Source: Lantana camara (lineage: Eukaryota > Streptophyta > Magnoliopsida > Lamiales > Verbenaceae). Taken from it: 64,000 bases of DNA. How positions within the stretch are numbered: position 1 is the first letter of the stretch; every line of letters starts with the position of its first letter. The notes under the pieces are model-generated. The model made no database searches. It was not told the DNA's origin and saw only the letters and a program-made list of their open reading frames with translations. Positions 1 to 11,673 of this stretch are shown piece by piece. The position numbers and the translations under genes are program-made. The stretch lies in the NCBI GenBank assembly GCA_037501455.1, contig CM074857.1, forward strand, positions 108,781,501 through 108,845,500, read 5' to 3'.

Positions 1-3000
1 CCCAAGTAGATTCTTCAGATTTCTGATCTCTCCAAAGAACTCGGACCATAAGGAATCTGCTTATTCCTCAACACTTGTATCTTCCGGTCTTGAATCTCAA
101 CCGGATGTCTTACTATTGTCAAATCTGTCTCAAGTTGTACCTCTTCCACAGGGAGAATAGTTGATTCTTCGGGATAATATTTCCTGAGCTGCGAAACATG
201 AAACACATTATGTATCCCGGTTAATCTAGGCGGTAGGTCCAACCTATACGCCACTTCTCCAATTCTCTCAAGGATTTCAAAAGGTCCAAGGTATCTTGGG
301 TTAAGCTTCCCACCTCGACCTATTCGAGAAAATCCCTTTCTCGGAGATGCTTTCAAGAAAACCTTATCTCCGACTTCAAACTCAAGGGGCCTTCTCCTCT
401 TATCCGCATAGCTCTTCTGACGGTCCTGAGCTGCCTTCATTCTCTGCTGAATCAACTTAACCTTGGCAGTGGTCTTATCCAATCTCTCCCGAGGTGTAGC
501 TCTTTCGAGCTTGTTCTCCTCTGTCCACCGCCAATCTTCCAAGTCCCAGAATAGAGGCGATCTACACTTCCTTCCATATAGTGCCTCGTAGGGAGCCATA
601 CCAATAGAAGTCTGAAAACTGTTGTTATAGGCAAACTCAACCAGAGCTAAATGCTTGTCCCACTTTTCCTTGAAATCCAAAGCACACGCCCTCAACAAAT
701 CCTCTAAATACTTAATCAGTCTCTCTGACTGTCCATCCGTCTGAGGATGAAAAGCGGTGCTAAAATTAAGCCTTGTACCCAACCTACTCTGAAGATCCAG
801 CCAAAACTTAGCTGTGAACCTCGGATCACGATCTGAAACAATGCTAGCAGGCGCCCCATGAAGTCTCACAATCTCGTTACAATACAATTCTGCTAACTTC
901 GGAGTCTTGTAAGACATCTTCACCTTGATAAAATGAGCTGACTTGGTCAATCGGTCGACTATCACCCAAATTCCATCATAACCTCCTCTTGATCTCGGCA
1001 AGCCGGACACGAAGTCCATAGTCACTTGCTCCCACTTCCATTCAGGAATCGGAAGTGGTTGGAGAGTTCCTCCCGGTTTCTGGTGTTCTGCCTTCACCAC
1101 TTGGCACGTGAGACACCGCTTCACAAAGTTCGCGACATCTCTCTTCATGCCATTCCACCAGAAGTATTCCTTCAAATCTCGGTACATCTTCGTACCACCG
1201 GGGTGAATGGAATATCCAGAACGGTGTCCTTCCTCAAGTATTAACCTCTTGAGGTCTTCTGGGACACAAACCCTGGTCTTGAACCTGAACAAACCGGAAT
1301 CATCAAACCCAAACTTCGTCTCGGGGCCTATCCTAGACCGAACCACTAATCTCTGAATCTCTGTATCCGAAGCCTGAGAATCCAACAACCTCTGTTTCAA
1401 ATCCGGCTGAACTGAGATGTTAGCTAACCGAGCCACTGAAACCAAAACTGTTGAACCCTGTCCTGAAGACCCTGCACTCAAACCTAAAACACTTGCTTTC
1501 CTGCTCAAAGCATCTGCCACGACATTAGCCTTGCCCGGATGATACTGAATCGTACAGTCATAATCCTCTAAGAATTCCATCCAACGCCTCTGTCTATTAT
1601 TCAGCTCCTTCTGAGTGAAAAGATACTTGAGGCTCTTATGATCCGTGAATATCTCGAAAGTCGTCCCATAGAGGTAATGACGCCACTTCCTCAAAGCAAA
1701 TACAACCGCTGCAAGCTCAAGATCATGAGTGGGGTAGTTCTTCTCGTGTTCCTTCAACTTTCTAGAAGCATAGGCCACCACTCGGTCATTTTGCATCAAT
1801 ACACATCCGAGTCCTTCCTTAGAAGCATCTGCAAAAACCGAATAACCCTCGGATCCCTCGGGTAGGGTAAGAACTGGTGCTGAAGTTAATCTTTCCTTCA
1901 AAGCTTGGAAATTTCTCTCGCACCCATCATCCCACTCATACTTCACCTCCTTCTTAGTTAATCGAGTCAACGGGCAAGCAATCTTGGAGAAGTCCTTCAC
2001 AAATCTCCTATAATAACCCGCTAACCCGAGAAAACTTCTTATCTCGGAGGCATTCTTCGGTCGTTCCCACTGAACCACGGTCTCAATCTTGGAAGGATCA
2101 ACTTCAATTCCCTCACCTGAAATTATATGACCCAGAAAAGCCACTCTGTCGAGCCAGAACTCGCACTTGCTAAATTTGGCATAAAGCTTGTGCTCTCTAA
2201 GGGTCTCCAAAACAATCCTGAGATGAGACGCGTGCTCTTCTGCAGACTTAGAATACACCAAGATGTCGTCTATGAAAATGACCACAAACTTGTCAAGATA
2301 CTGTCTAAATACTCGGTGCATCATATCCATGAACACGGCTGGAGCATTAGTTAACCCAAACGGCATCACTACAAACTCGAAGTGTCCATAACGGGTATTG
2401 AACGCAGTCTTAGAGATATCCTCTTCCCGGATACGAAGTTGGTAATACCCCTGCCTCAAATCTAACTTAGAGTACACCTGCGACCCTTGCAAGATGTCAA
2501 ACAACTCTTCGATATGAGGTAAAGGATACTTATTCTTCACTGTCATCCGGTTCAACTCACGGTAGTCTATACACATCCTCAAAGTCCCATCCTTCTTCTT
2601 CACAAATAACACAGAAGCACCCCACGGGGATGTACTCGGACGGATGTAACCGCAAGTCAAAAGCTCATCCAGCTGCGTTTTCAACTCCTTCAACTCAGCA
2701 GGAGCCATCCGATACGGTGTCTTAGAGAAAGGCTCAGCTCCAGGATAAAGGTCGACTACAAACTCGATGTCCCTATCAGGTGGTAAAGAACCCAAATTCT
2801 CAGGGAATACATCGGGAAACTCACTCACGACCTCTGTCTCCTCAAGTTTGGCCTGATCCTTCGGTTTATTCAGAAGGTAAGCCACAAAACCTGTCGCACC
2901 GTCCCGGAGGAGCTTACTTGCTTCCATAAAAGACACAAACGGGCTGGACTTCAACCTCTCACCCGTAAAGACCACGGACCCCAACAAAACTTTCTTCTCA

Positions 3001-4391
3001 TGACAGTCCAACTGAGCCCGGTATCTGAAGAGAAAATCCATGCCAAGAATAACCTCATACTTCTTCAACGGTAAAACTATCAGATCTGCAGGAAATACTC
3101 GGCCCTCAAACACCACCGGACACTCCCTAAACACCCTGTCAGCTTCCAAAGACCCTCCCAAAGGAGTATTCACCACATACACATGCGCAGATAATTCATC
3201 AAGTAAAGGCAAAGAAGCAACAATATCCCGGGAAATAAATGAATGCGTAGCCCCGGGATCAAACAATGCATGTAGTGATATGCCATGAATGTTGATTGTA
3301 CCTTCTATCACGGCGTTCGGGTCGACATCAGCAGCTTCCTCCTCTCCCTCCAAAGCAAACACGCGAGCCTGCACAACCGGCCTCCTATTCGGGCAAGCAT
3401 CAATCAAGTGATCAGAAGACCCACACGCGTAGCATTTACCCAGAAGCTTCCAACACCTCTCCACTGGATGTCTCCCCTGACAATGAGAACAAACAGGTGG
3501 TCCCTGAGCTGGAGCCGGTCGAACTGGAGCAATAGGAGGTGCTACGGGACCGGTAATACGGGGCTTTTTGTTCCCTAAACCCTGGGGACGAAAAGCCGGT
3601 GGAACAGGAGCTCGTGGAGCATAAGAAACGGGCCTCTTACCCGATCCAGAAACTGATCCCGATCCTCGAGTAGAAGAGAAAGGCGGAGGCTTCAACCGAG
3701 CCATTTGGGCCTCAACTTGAATTGCCCTCTTTGTAACCTTGGCCCAAGTACTCACGTTAGTAGCTTGTAAAGCTTCTTGAATATCCCGGCGAAGTCCATG
3801 AAGAAACGCTCGGGCCTTATGATCATCATGGTCGGTAATGTGAGCGGCATAAGGTGCTAGCCTCTCAAACTTCAAAATATAGTCCTCCACCGTCCGGTGG
3901 CCTTGCCTCAAATTAGTGAACTCTTGGAGGCGACGTTCTTGTGCACTATGAGGGATATATTTCTCATGGAATTCCTGCACAAACGTCTCCCAATTGAATT
4001 CCATCCCCATTCTCTCAAGCCTGGACCTCACACTCCTAAGCCAAATAGCCGCTGGTCCTTGAATAATACGACCCGTGCAAATAGCCTTGTCCTGAGAAGT
4101 CCCTGGACATATCTCCCAAATACCTCGAATCTCGGACAACCACTCTTCCGCCTTGATATCATCACCTCCATACCACTTTGGAGGATTGTTGTTCCGGAAG
4201 TCCCTATACACGGCGAAAATATCTTGTCCTTCACCCGGATTTACATTACCCCTTTGATTTTGTTGGAGTTGATTGAGTAGGGCTTGGACAATATTCTCCG
4301 CATTCATAGGTGGTGGCGGAGGTGCATTCTGTGGAGCCGGTTCATTCAAATCGGGGGTTCGTTCACGATTGTTATGTCTTCTTGGAGGCAT
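1..4391 (-). CDS. Chromovirus gag-pol polyprotein, 3' end outside window
   Basis: One long frame encodes the retroelement polyprotein. I chose the ATG at 4391 ([12 protein letters not shown]) because it precedes the gag-like proline-rich start; the frame stays open upstream to 4487. Going right to left: gag matrix/capsid-like region; CCHC knuckle [14 protein letters not shown] (about 3394-3437); protease [10 protein letters not shown] (about 3240-3270), D-P-G in place of the usual D-[ST]-G; reverse transcriptase with FIDDILVYS (about 2260-2280); RNase H with VFADASKEG (about 1815-1840); integrase with HHCC knuckle, then IVSDRDPRF and the DGQSE region (about 730-840); chromodomain from about 150 down. 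The frame stops at 15, but codons typical of the chromodomain end (VRVLWRD) continue in another frame from about 50, so a one-base frameshift breaks the chromodomain tail. Otherwise intact for about 1450 codons. Confidence 0.92.
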
Positions 4392-4611
4392 CCTGAAATT
4401 CACAAATTCAAGCAATATGGATGCATGTACATTAGTGTATGAATATGTATACAATTTAAGGAAATAATCAAGTAAACAAGTAATCAATCAGTCAAGTAAT
4501 AACATACCCAAATTATGTATACACACTTACACACGATCACACAATCACGTTGTCCTAAGCCGTACGACCTAGACAGACCCACACGACACTAGAGCCCGGT
4601 TTTGCAACCGC

Positions 4612-4623
4612 GCTCTGATACCA
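4612..4623 (-). other. Primer binding site (tRNA-iMet type)
   Basis: Reading the minus strand, TGGTATCAGAGC lies 8 bases downstream of the LTR end. This is the standard sequence complementary to the 3' end of plant initiator tRNA-Met and would prime minus-strand DNA synthesis. Confidence 0.85.
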
Positions 4624-5131
4624 CTTAAGGATGTAGCACCCACACGTAGGGCCACATCCCCCGCACCATAATCCGAACCCGAATACGAAATGGGATGTCC
4701 GAACCGAATCCGAATCATAGCGAACGGGAGACCAAACACACACTCTAGGCTAGGCGGAGCTAAACAACGCAGAATCAGAGTATGCGGAAGCGAAAGATAA
4801 AAGCAACAAACAAAATCATCACATATATATGTATATAGGTACCAACAACTAATTAGCCATATAGTATTTACATATAGGTACCAACACATAAACCTGTACA
4901 AAAGCCATCACGGCTCGAACAAAATAGTATGTAAGTATATACAAACCATAGCTGTACAACTACAGAATAATAAAATGCAGGTATGTAAATGCACCTAACG
5001 AAACCTAGACCGACAAGTGTATAAGAAAGACACACTTCTCCGCCTAGCTCACGCTCCCAAAACCTGCAACTAAAAGAGTAAACGAGGGTCAGTCAACTGA
5101 CTGAGTGAGGGGGCTAACGCACACCCACACC

Positions 5132-5144
5132 CTATATATATAAA
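5132..5144 (-). promoter_or_regulatory. Candidate TATA box of chromovirus LTR
   Basis: The minus strand reads CTTTATATATATAG here, in the part of the LTR where U3/R would be expected for transcription toward gag. The sequence is in an AT-rich area, so this is a position-supported guess only. Confidence 0.35.
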
Positions 5145-6163
5145 GCAGAGCACAAAGCAAAGGGTGAAATTATGAACCGGAATAGGTTTTACAAACTAAA
5201 ACTTTCGAAAACAAATACATATACTTTGAAACATTTCATAAACACTATCCCGATTCATACTTCCTGACATACACAACATACATAATGCTCGGCGAGAACG
5301 AGCTTCCAACCTTTACTCCTCAGAACAAACAAAACGGAAATCATACATATCAACCTCTACACCAATGATGGAAGAGCCACCGGCGGCCCTAACCATCCAT
5401 ACATAAACAGACTCACGAGGGGTAGCGAACCCACATCGTGCCCTCCCCGGTTTTTACGCCGAAGGCATCGAAATATCACACCTTCCCAAACTCCCAGGGG
5501 TCGCGTGTGATATATCGGATGGAGACTACGCACAGGCTGAACCTCGACGGCCCGAACCGTCCCGAGGGTTCCTTACCCGTAGCTCCTTGGATCCACAAAC
5601 ACAAATCATATCATATGCCAAATCTTTCATGGCGCTCTCGCTAACAGAATTGTAAAGCCTTTTCCAAAACATAGCTTACATATGCTTATATAATATCTTT
5701 TCCCAAAACAAAGTTGTTCACAAGATCATAATCATATTCTAATCAACACATACATATCTATATATATAATATATAGTCACATGCACGGCCTGAAAACATC
5801 ACATAAGGCTTTAGGTCGCTTAGCTAATAAAAGTCATAAACCTCACCTTGTGCGTGATCAAAAAGCGAGCAGACGTGAACAACCTACGCCTCGGGCTCGT
5901 CAACTGGAACCTCCTCTGAAAAGAAAACACGAAAGCCCAAGACTTAGACTCTATATGAACCAAAGAAGACGCTCGGCAAAATGCATGATTCATGTTCACA
6001 TATAAAATATCACAATTAAGTCATATAATACACAAATCATAGTATAACATAATTATTCACAATTTATTACGCACTAAAAATCAAGTCATAACAATTAACA
6101 TGCAAAAGAAAAGCATTTAAAATCATACAAATGCATAATTAAGGCAAAGAGAAAAAGTGGCAA

Positions 6164-6438
6164 AATCCACCCCCATGGATTTTTCCAAAGGGAAAAATCC
6201 ACCCTCATGGATTTTTCCAAACCTACTGCCTCAAATCCACCCCCGCGGATTTTTCCAAAAGGAAAAATCCACCCCCGTGGATTTGATCCAGTAGCACAAG
6301 GAAGGGTTTCGGCCATGGGAACGGCCGTTCCCGTTCCCAGTACAAACTGGGAACGACCGTTCCCACTCTCGGCAGGAACAGTAAATGGCCTGGGAACGGT
6401 CGTTCCCAGTTTGAAACTGGGGCGGGAACGGCCGTTCC
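6164..6438. repeat. Palindrome cluster inside chromovirus LTR
   Basis: Four near-perfect 15-16 bp palindromes of form GGGAACGRYCGTTCCC occur at 6317-6332, 6349-6364, 6392-6407 and 6424-6438. Between them are CCCAGT...ACTGGG inverted pairs (6336-6351 and 6405-6421) that could form hairpins. Just before, 6164-6288 holds four copies of an AAATCCACCC(C/T)CRYGGATTT dyad joined by tttttccaaaggaaaaa-like spacers. GC content is high against AT-rich surroundings. Confidence 0.85.
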
Positions 6439-7281
6439 GGCCTAGTTCGAGAAGCTGGAGCAGAGTTTCATTTTACAGAAACAGGGGAAGCTCATTTGGT
6501 GCCAAAAATGGCCAAAATCCAATCCCAAGAGTTGCCACAACCTCTCAAATTGCACAAACAATTCACATAAATCATGCTTGACAAGTTGACACTCAAATAA
6601 CGCAAGAAAACGGAATTAAAAAGCATGATCAAAGGAATGAGAAATTCAAGCTAAAATCATGATCATCAATACATGCTCAACTAACCATGGATTAAATGCA
6701 ATAAATACAACACATACAACATTTACAACTCATATATGAAGCTAGGAATCAAACACTTCAAGCAAAGAGCAAGTATCCAAGTTTTTAACTAAACCCTTAC
6801 TATTCACGTAGGGAAGTAAAGGCACACCAAACTCACTCCAAACTCAGAAATTAAACCATAGAAATGACGAGCACGACGAGGGGATTCCGAAACATACTCA
6901 AGTTCGAGAAAAGACGAAGAAATGAGGAAGATCTTGGCTTGGGAAGTTTGGATGATCAACTTGGGGTTTTGGCTCCTTGGCTCAAGAGTTGCTGCTGTTG
7001 TTTCACGTGAAATGAAGGAGGAGAAAATGGTTCAGCCTTTAAGGCTGGACCGGTCGGTTCACGGGTTCGGTTCAAGGTTCCCGGTTCAAGTTGGTTCGGT
7101 TCAACAATTACGGGTCCAAATAAGGCCAACTCAATTAAACGAATAAATCACATACAACATTAATTCAAATAAATTCACATAAGTTCAAATAATTTAAATA
7201 AGTCATATACAATTAATCCAAAACGCAAATATTGATAAATCACATAATTTACCTGTACCGACTGTGAGTCGGGGTATTACA

Positions 7282-7974
7282 GCCAACCCAAAACTCCCCC
7301 AGCTACAACTCCGACAATCTTCTCCAGTACGCATATGTCTTAGATATAGTAGGGACACCTTCTTTCCACTAGTGTCGGGAAACATGTATGTACCCATTAT
7401 CAGTAACGCAGCATACCTGGCGTGTTGCATTATCTGCAGGACTCTCTGGATTGAGCGAATTCTCCACTAACTGTCTTCTTAAAGCTATCATCTTAATTCG
7501 TGATCCAATGAGATCATCAAAGTATGGCAAAAGTCCCAACATACTACCACAACAATCCATCGAAGAATCATACGGTGTCGGAGGTGCATCTATCCTAATT
7601 ATCGGATCACCCCGAATTGAAAGCCCCCATAGCACAACCACATCCTCCAAAGTAATGGTGGCCTCCCCAACAAGAAGGTGGAATGTATGCGTCTCCATAC
7701 GCCATCTTTCCAATAATGCAGTAATTAAATGTGCATCGCTCAGTATGTATCCGCAACTAAAAACTCCATAAAAACCCATGTCATACAAGATAACAATGAT
7801 ATCATCATTTACGTGTACATATCTATCGTCTTCGGGATAGTGACTAAATCCAATCGTGTTATTGTGTCTTAGGATTACAATCCGATCAATATGCCCATTA
7901 AAAACATATTTCGAACGATGCATATCTTGTAAATAAAGTACGCCTTATTCTGGACCGTAAATATGTCTAGACAT
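7282..7974 (-). pseudogene. Plant mobile domain (PMD/MAIN-like) pseudogene fragment
   Basis: The frame from ATG at 7974 reads MSRHIYGPE, then a TAA stop (7945-7947), then continues in frame with the PMD-like core. The core includes FHLLVGEATITLEDVVVLWG followed by SIRGDP, the hallmark segment of the plant mobile domain found in MAIN/MAIL proteins, Mutator-type transposons and some Ty3 elements. Around 7425 the homologous reading moves to another frame (ARYAALLIMGTYMFPD, then SWGSFGLA), so there is also a frameshift. At 7282 the frame is cut by the chromovirus LTR; the rest would lie left of the window. A run ending in TTTTAG just upstream of the ATG could be an old splice acceptor. Three independent breaks make this non-functional. 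Whether it was a host gene or transposon cargo is undetermined. Confidence 0.8.
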
Positions 7975-9335
7975 CTAAAAAAAAAATTTAAAACTCAATT
8001 AACCTCTACAATAATTAACTAATTAAAGAAATATTTCATAAATTAGTCAAATATTTATTACAACAACTAAATTAATACTTTTATGTATAACTAAATTAAT
8101 TAAAATAATTAACAAATTAATTATTTATAATTTAGATCATTAACAACGGAATTAATAAATATAACATACTAATGTTAACATGAGTAATTAGTTAAAGATA
8201 AATAATATCATAGATTAGCTAAAAAAAACTAACACATTAACGTTATATAACTAATTAATAACATATTTTAAAAAAAAATTAATTACAAAAACAAAATAAG
8301 AATAATAGATAAATAAAATTGCACAAATTGAAACTTACCTTCACCGTGCCTCGGGATGCTTGGCGGACAGCGGGCAGCGGTGGGCGACGGACGGCTCCTG
8401 CAACTGAGGCGTCGGCAGGGAGGGGAGCTTGGGTTGGCAAAAATGGCGATGGAGGTGAATGGTCCCAGATCTAGATCTAGACCACCACTTAAAAAAATAT
8501 ATATATCTTTTGACACCCGCGACTCCATATAAAATATATTTAAAAAAATATGGAGTTGCGGGAGATCTCCGCGACTCCCATTAAAATAATATAAAATATT
8601 GAAGTTGCAGGAGATCTCCGCGACTCCATAATAAATAACATTAAAATAATCGGAGTATCATAAAATAACGACTAGTGGTAAAATATTAAAAAAAAGACCA
8701 TTCGGTATCATTTTCTGAAACAAAAATAAAATAAATATTATTTTTGAAAAAGTCTCTTCCTTCCTATTTTCTTAAATAAATTCTTCCATCAAAGTGTACT
8801 ACACCACCACTACTACTACATGCCTATATTTTAGTTGTTCAATACAAGAATATTTAAACGAGAAAGGTAAAATATAGTTTTAAAGAGTTAAAAAAGATAT
8901 CTAAATATTTAATAATACTCTTCTTTAATGTTCAGCTTTTAAATGAGGTGGTCGTTAAGAAAGTTTTGTGATCAAAATTTCAATATCATTTATTTGTTTA
9001 AAATACAATATTGATACTTGAAGTAATATGATTTTGAGGGCAACACGTGGATACGCGCTCAAAGCCAAGTGGGTAAAGCATTGGCTTCGCGTCCCCACTC
9101 CAGTGAGAGAAATATTTGAAATGAAAGGCAAACCCTCGACGCTCTCCTAATGGTCGTGGGTACGCCCTTGACCGTTGGTTGATGAAGGTTAATTTGTTCT
9201 AGCTTAAGAAATCGGCATCTGCACATGTTTGGATCTCCTTGTGATGAGCTAGTCACTTGAGGGTGTACATCTAAATGTCGAGGGCCATCCCCTTGAGTTA
9301 CCAAACTCGCTTTCACTCATTAAAAGACAAAGGTT
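7975..9335. other. AT-rich flank of PMD pseudogene, no gene
   Basis: No convincing coding sequence. It holds very AT-rich DNA (7980-8330), a GC-rich stretch (8340-8470) whose short open frames look non-coding, the palindrome repeats at 8513-8632, and a stretch at 9056-9130 (agccaagtgggtaaagca, then a degenerate ttgaaat block) that weakly resembles the A and B boxes of a decayed tRNA-derived SINE. Confidence 0.5.
8513..8632. repeat. Repeated GGAGATCTCC-centred palindromes
   Basis: Two copies of a dyad, roughly (T)GGAGTTGCGGGAGATCTCC plus GCGACTCC, lie at 8549-8579 and 8600-8630. A half copy, cgcgactccatataaaata, lies at 8517-8535. Spacers are AT-rich and similar (aaaatatta), so the unit is about 51 bp in direct tandem. 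It lies upstream of the PMD pseudogene and may be part of the same old transposon. Confidence 0.65.
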
Positions 9336-9343
9336 GTTACATC

Positions 9344-10081
9344 TAGGGGTGGGCGCGGGTCGGGTTTTTCGGGTTTCGGGTTTTTCGGGTCGGGTACCCG
9401 AAATATCGGGTAGCATATTTTGCTACCCGAACCCGATCCGAAATAGTCGGGTACCCGACAATCGGGTACCCGATTTTTTCGGGTATCCGGTCGGGTCGGG
9501 TTCGGGTACCCGATTAATTTCTACTTTTTTTTTTTTTTTTTTGCTTATTTTTTTGATTGTTTTAAAGGAATATTTACATATATTATATAATATATATATG
9601 CATATAATGTTATATATAGATAATATTATACATATTGTAGTATATAATATATACATATTATATATATATATATATGTACATATTATTATACATAGTGTAA
9701 TATAAATAATATATGTACACATATTATAATATATATATAAAATATTTTACATATTGTAATGTGTAATATATACATATATTATATTATATATATATAATAT
9801 TAGACATACCGTAAGATATATAATATATATGTATATATATTATATTATATTTATATATATTAAAAATCCAAAAAAAAAAATTAAAAAAATTCGGGTAATT
9901 CGAGTACCCGATCGGATAGTTCGGGTAGTAAAATACTACCCGAACCCGATCCGATATATTATATCGGGTATCGGGTACCCGATCCGATATCCGAAATTAG
10001 CAAGAAAACCCGATCCGATCGGGTTTTACCCGATCGGGTCGGGTCGGATACCCGATACCCGATCCGAAACGCCCACCCCTA
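9344..10081. mobile_element. Non-autonomous hAT-type element with 8-bp target duplication
   Basis: The ends are inverted: TAGGGGTGGGCG at 9344 and CGCCCACCCCTA ending 10081. They are flanked by a perfect 8-bp duplication GTTACATC (9336-9343 and 10082-10089). An 8-bp duplication with a TAGGGG terminus is characteristic of the hAT superfamily. Both subterminal regions (9355-9520 and 9890-10070) are dense arrays of CGGGTACCCGA and GATCGGGTA motifs in both orientations, as expected for transposase binding arrays. The middle (9540-9860) is A/T microsatellite, TATATAATAT-rich. No transposase is encoded; open frames here are low-complexity shadows. Confidence 0.9.
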
Positions 10082-10089
10082 GTTACATC

Positions 10090-11673
10090 GCACTAATTAC
10101 TACTCCACTACCACCACTACTCTTCTTGCACTCTAATATATGGTACCAGATCATTGTAGTTATTCTAGGCCACGTAAAAGGGGATCACTTGAATATTCCC
10201 CTAATCCTACGTAGCACCCTCCACCAGGGGACAGATAGCAGCCTTACGGACGTCACAAGGTTGGGGGTTAGGGATATTATACCAACTAACTCCACCTAAG
10301 GAATGAATGCAAGACTAGCGGAATAAAGGCTTACGAACCAACTGATTCCCCTCGAGTTAGGGACCACAAGCTCACACGAATCCCTCATCCACAAGGCTAC
10401 GCTATAAATAATCACTGCGCTTCTTCCATGCGGATATCTTCCACATACGTAAAAATCCCTAACTTTGCAATTCCATCTCCGACCATCTCCTCCGCCTTCC
10501 TACCCTGCCCGGAGCACATCAAAGCTCCCGATCCCTATAAGTTCAACAAGACACTCCATCTCATACCAACACTGTACACCTTATTTCCATCGAAACTGCA
10601 ATCAAATTTCGATTTTCATACCACAGCACCTAAAGTTTAACCAAAAGAAGTCTCCTTATATTGTTAAATGTGAGGAGACATCTTAAATGTTTAATATTTT
10701 AATGATACTCCTTTCTATAAGTCTTTTTTAATGGGATGATTAGCATGTGAAGTAAAAGAAAGCAAAAGAAAACCTCTTGCACGAGAGGGAGCGTGTTGAA
10801 ATATTTAAAATTTTAATTAACACTTCTTTTTATAACTCTTTACACGAGATGTCTCGCATATGAGGGGGTGTTGGGATGTTTAAAAAATTTATAATACTCA
10901 TTTCTAAAAACTTTTTAGATAACATGAATATGTGATCTAAATTATGACGTACAAATGTACAATATTCGGTTCATGAAAAAAAGAAACGAAAAGAAAATTT
11001 TCCGACTATAATTGTTTAATAAAATCATTTGGAAGTGAAAATTTTATTTCATTTTTAATATCACGTAACTAAATTTATCAAAAAGATCGAAAGATATGCG
11101 TCGAGACATGTTAAACAAATTAAATTATATTTTATTTGGAAAAATGTATTGAATGGCCTAATGAATTAAGATAATTCAAAAGTAGGTAATAATAGGATTG
11201 ATCTAACTCTCCAATATATGATGTGGGTAATCCATAATTTAATAGGTACGTACCTCGTACTCTTAATGGGGGCCACCCATAATTTAATGGATAGTTATTT
11301 CGTATTTAATTCGGATAATATGGAATTAAAACAAATATATATAATGAGCCTTATGCCCTATAGATACTTTCAAATTTGTATCAAAACAAAATTGGTGAAA
11401 GAAAATAGTGATTAATATAGTCGATTTGAGATTGATAGTTAATTAAAAAGCAATTGTTTTCACTTAATTTATCAAACACAATGAATACCGCTTGAATATT
11501 TTAAATGTGCAGTTTGAAATAACTTCCTATCAGTTTGGAATATTTTTACTTTACTTCTCATATAATTATATGATATAAATATGGCATTAGAACGTTTTAG
11601 TACTACTGATGGGTCTGGATATGGGGTACAAAATCCAATCACTTTAGAATTTGTTTAAAGGTGGGGAAACCGA
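10090..11673. other. Intergenic DNA, no gene recognised
   Basis: Short open frames at 10428-10690 show no recognisable domain. The stretch 10660-10925 holds three diverged copies of a retroelement-like motif (listed separately). The remainder is AT-rich and unremarkable by eye. Confidence 0.5.
10660..10925. repeat. Three diverged copies of a TGTTGGAATGTTTAAA-type motif
   Basis: Units near 10662-10730, 10794-10850 and 10868-10920 share the pattern tgttg(g)aatgtttaaaatttt followed by aata(c)actcctttctataa. Each later one is preceded by a gag(g)gg(g)agtg-like stretch. A similar tail follows the tRNA-like sequence in the ABCG intron near 19200, suggesting one dispersed retroelement-derived family. 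Assignment to a TRIM or SINE is not possible by eye. Confidence 0.4.

Larger units (their letters stand above)
1..7281 (-). mobile_element. Ty3/gypsy chromovirus (Tekay/Del-like), cut by window start
   Basis: Minus-strand LTR retrotransposon. The window holds its 5' LTR (4632-7281), a tRNA-iMet-type primer binding site, and gag-pol down to the chromodomain; the 3' end and 3' LTR lie beyond base 1. Domain order is gag, CCHC knuckle, protease, RT, RNase H, integrase, chromodomain, which defines the chromoviruses. The very long LTR beginning TGTAATACCCCG in element orientation fits the Tekay/Del lineage (lineage is inference). The element sits inside a PMD reading frame, broken at 7282. The target duplication cannot be tested because the other end is outside the window. 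Confidence 0.93.
4632..7281 (-). repeat. 5' LTR of the chromovirus (2650 bp)
   Basis: Bounded by TGTAGCACCC at 4632 and GGGGTATTACA ending 7281, giving TGTAATACCCC...GTGCTACA in element orientation. The inner edge sits next to the primer binding site and the outer edge interrupts the PMD frame. A TATA-like run (ctatatatataaag, 5132-5144) reads on the minus strand about 500 bp from the inner end. The LTR carries a cluster of palindromes at 6164-6438. No second copy is visible for comparison, so the boundaries rest on the TG/CA ends and the two junctions. Confidence 0.85.

Noticed and set aside
8283..8528. 81-codon minus-strand open frame in a GC-rich patch
   Set aside because: No domain, odd composition, overlaps palindromic repeats; likely chance.
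9423..10299. Open frames on both strands inside the hAT element
   Set aside because: They translate low-complexity TATA microsatellite and GGGTACCC arrays; no transposase motifs.
10428..10686. Overlapping 70-codon plus-strand frames
   Set aside because: No recognisable domain and no supporting splice or promoter context.
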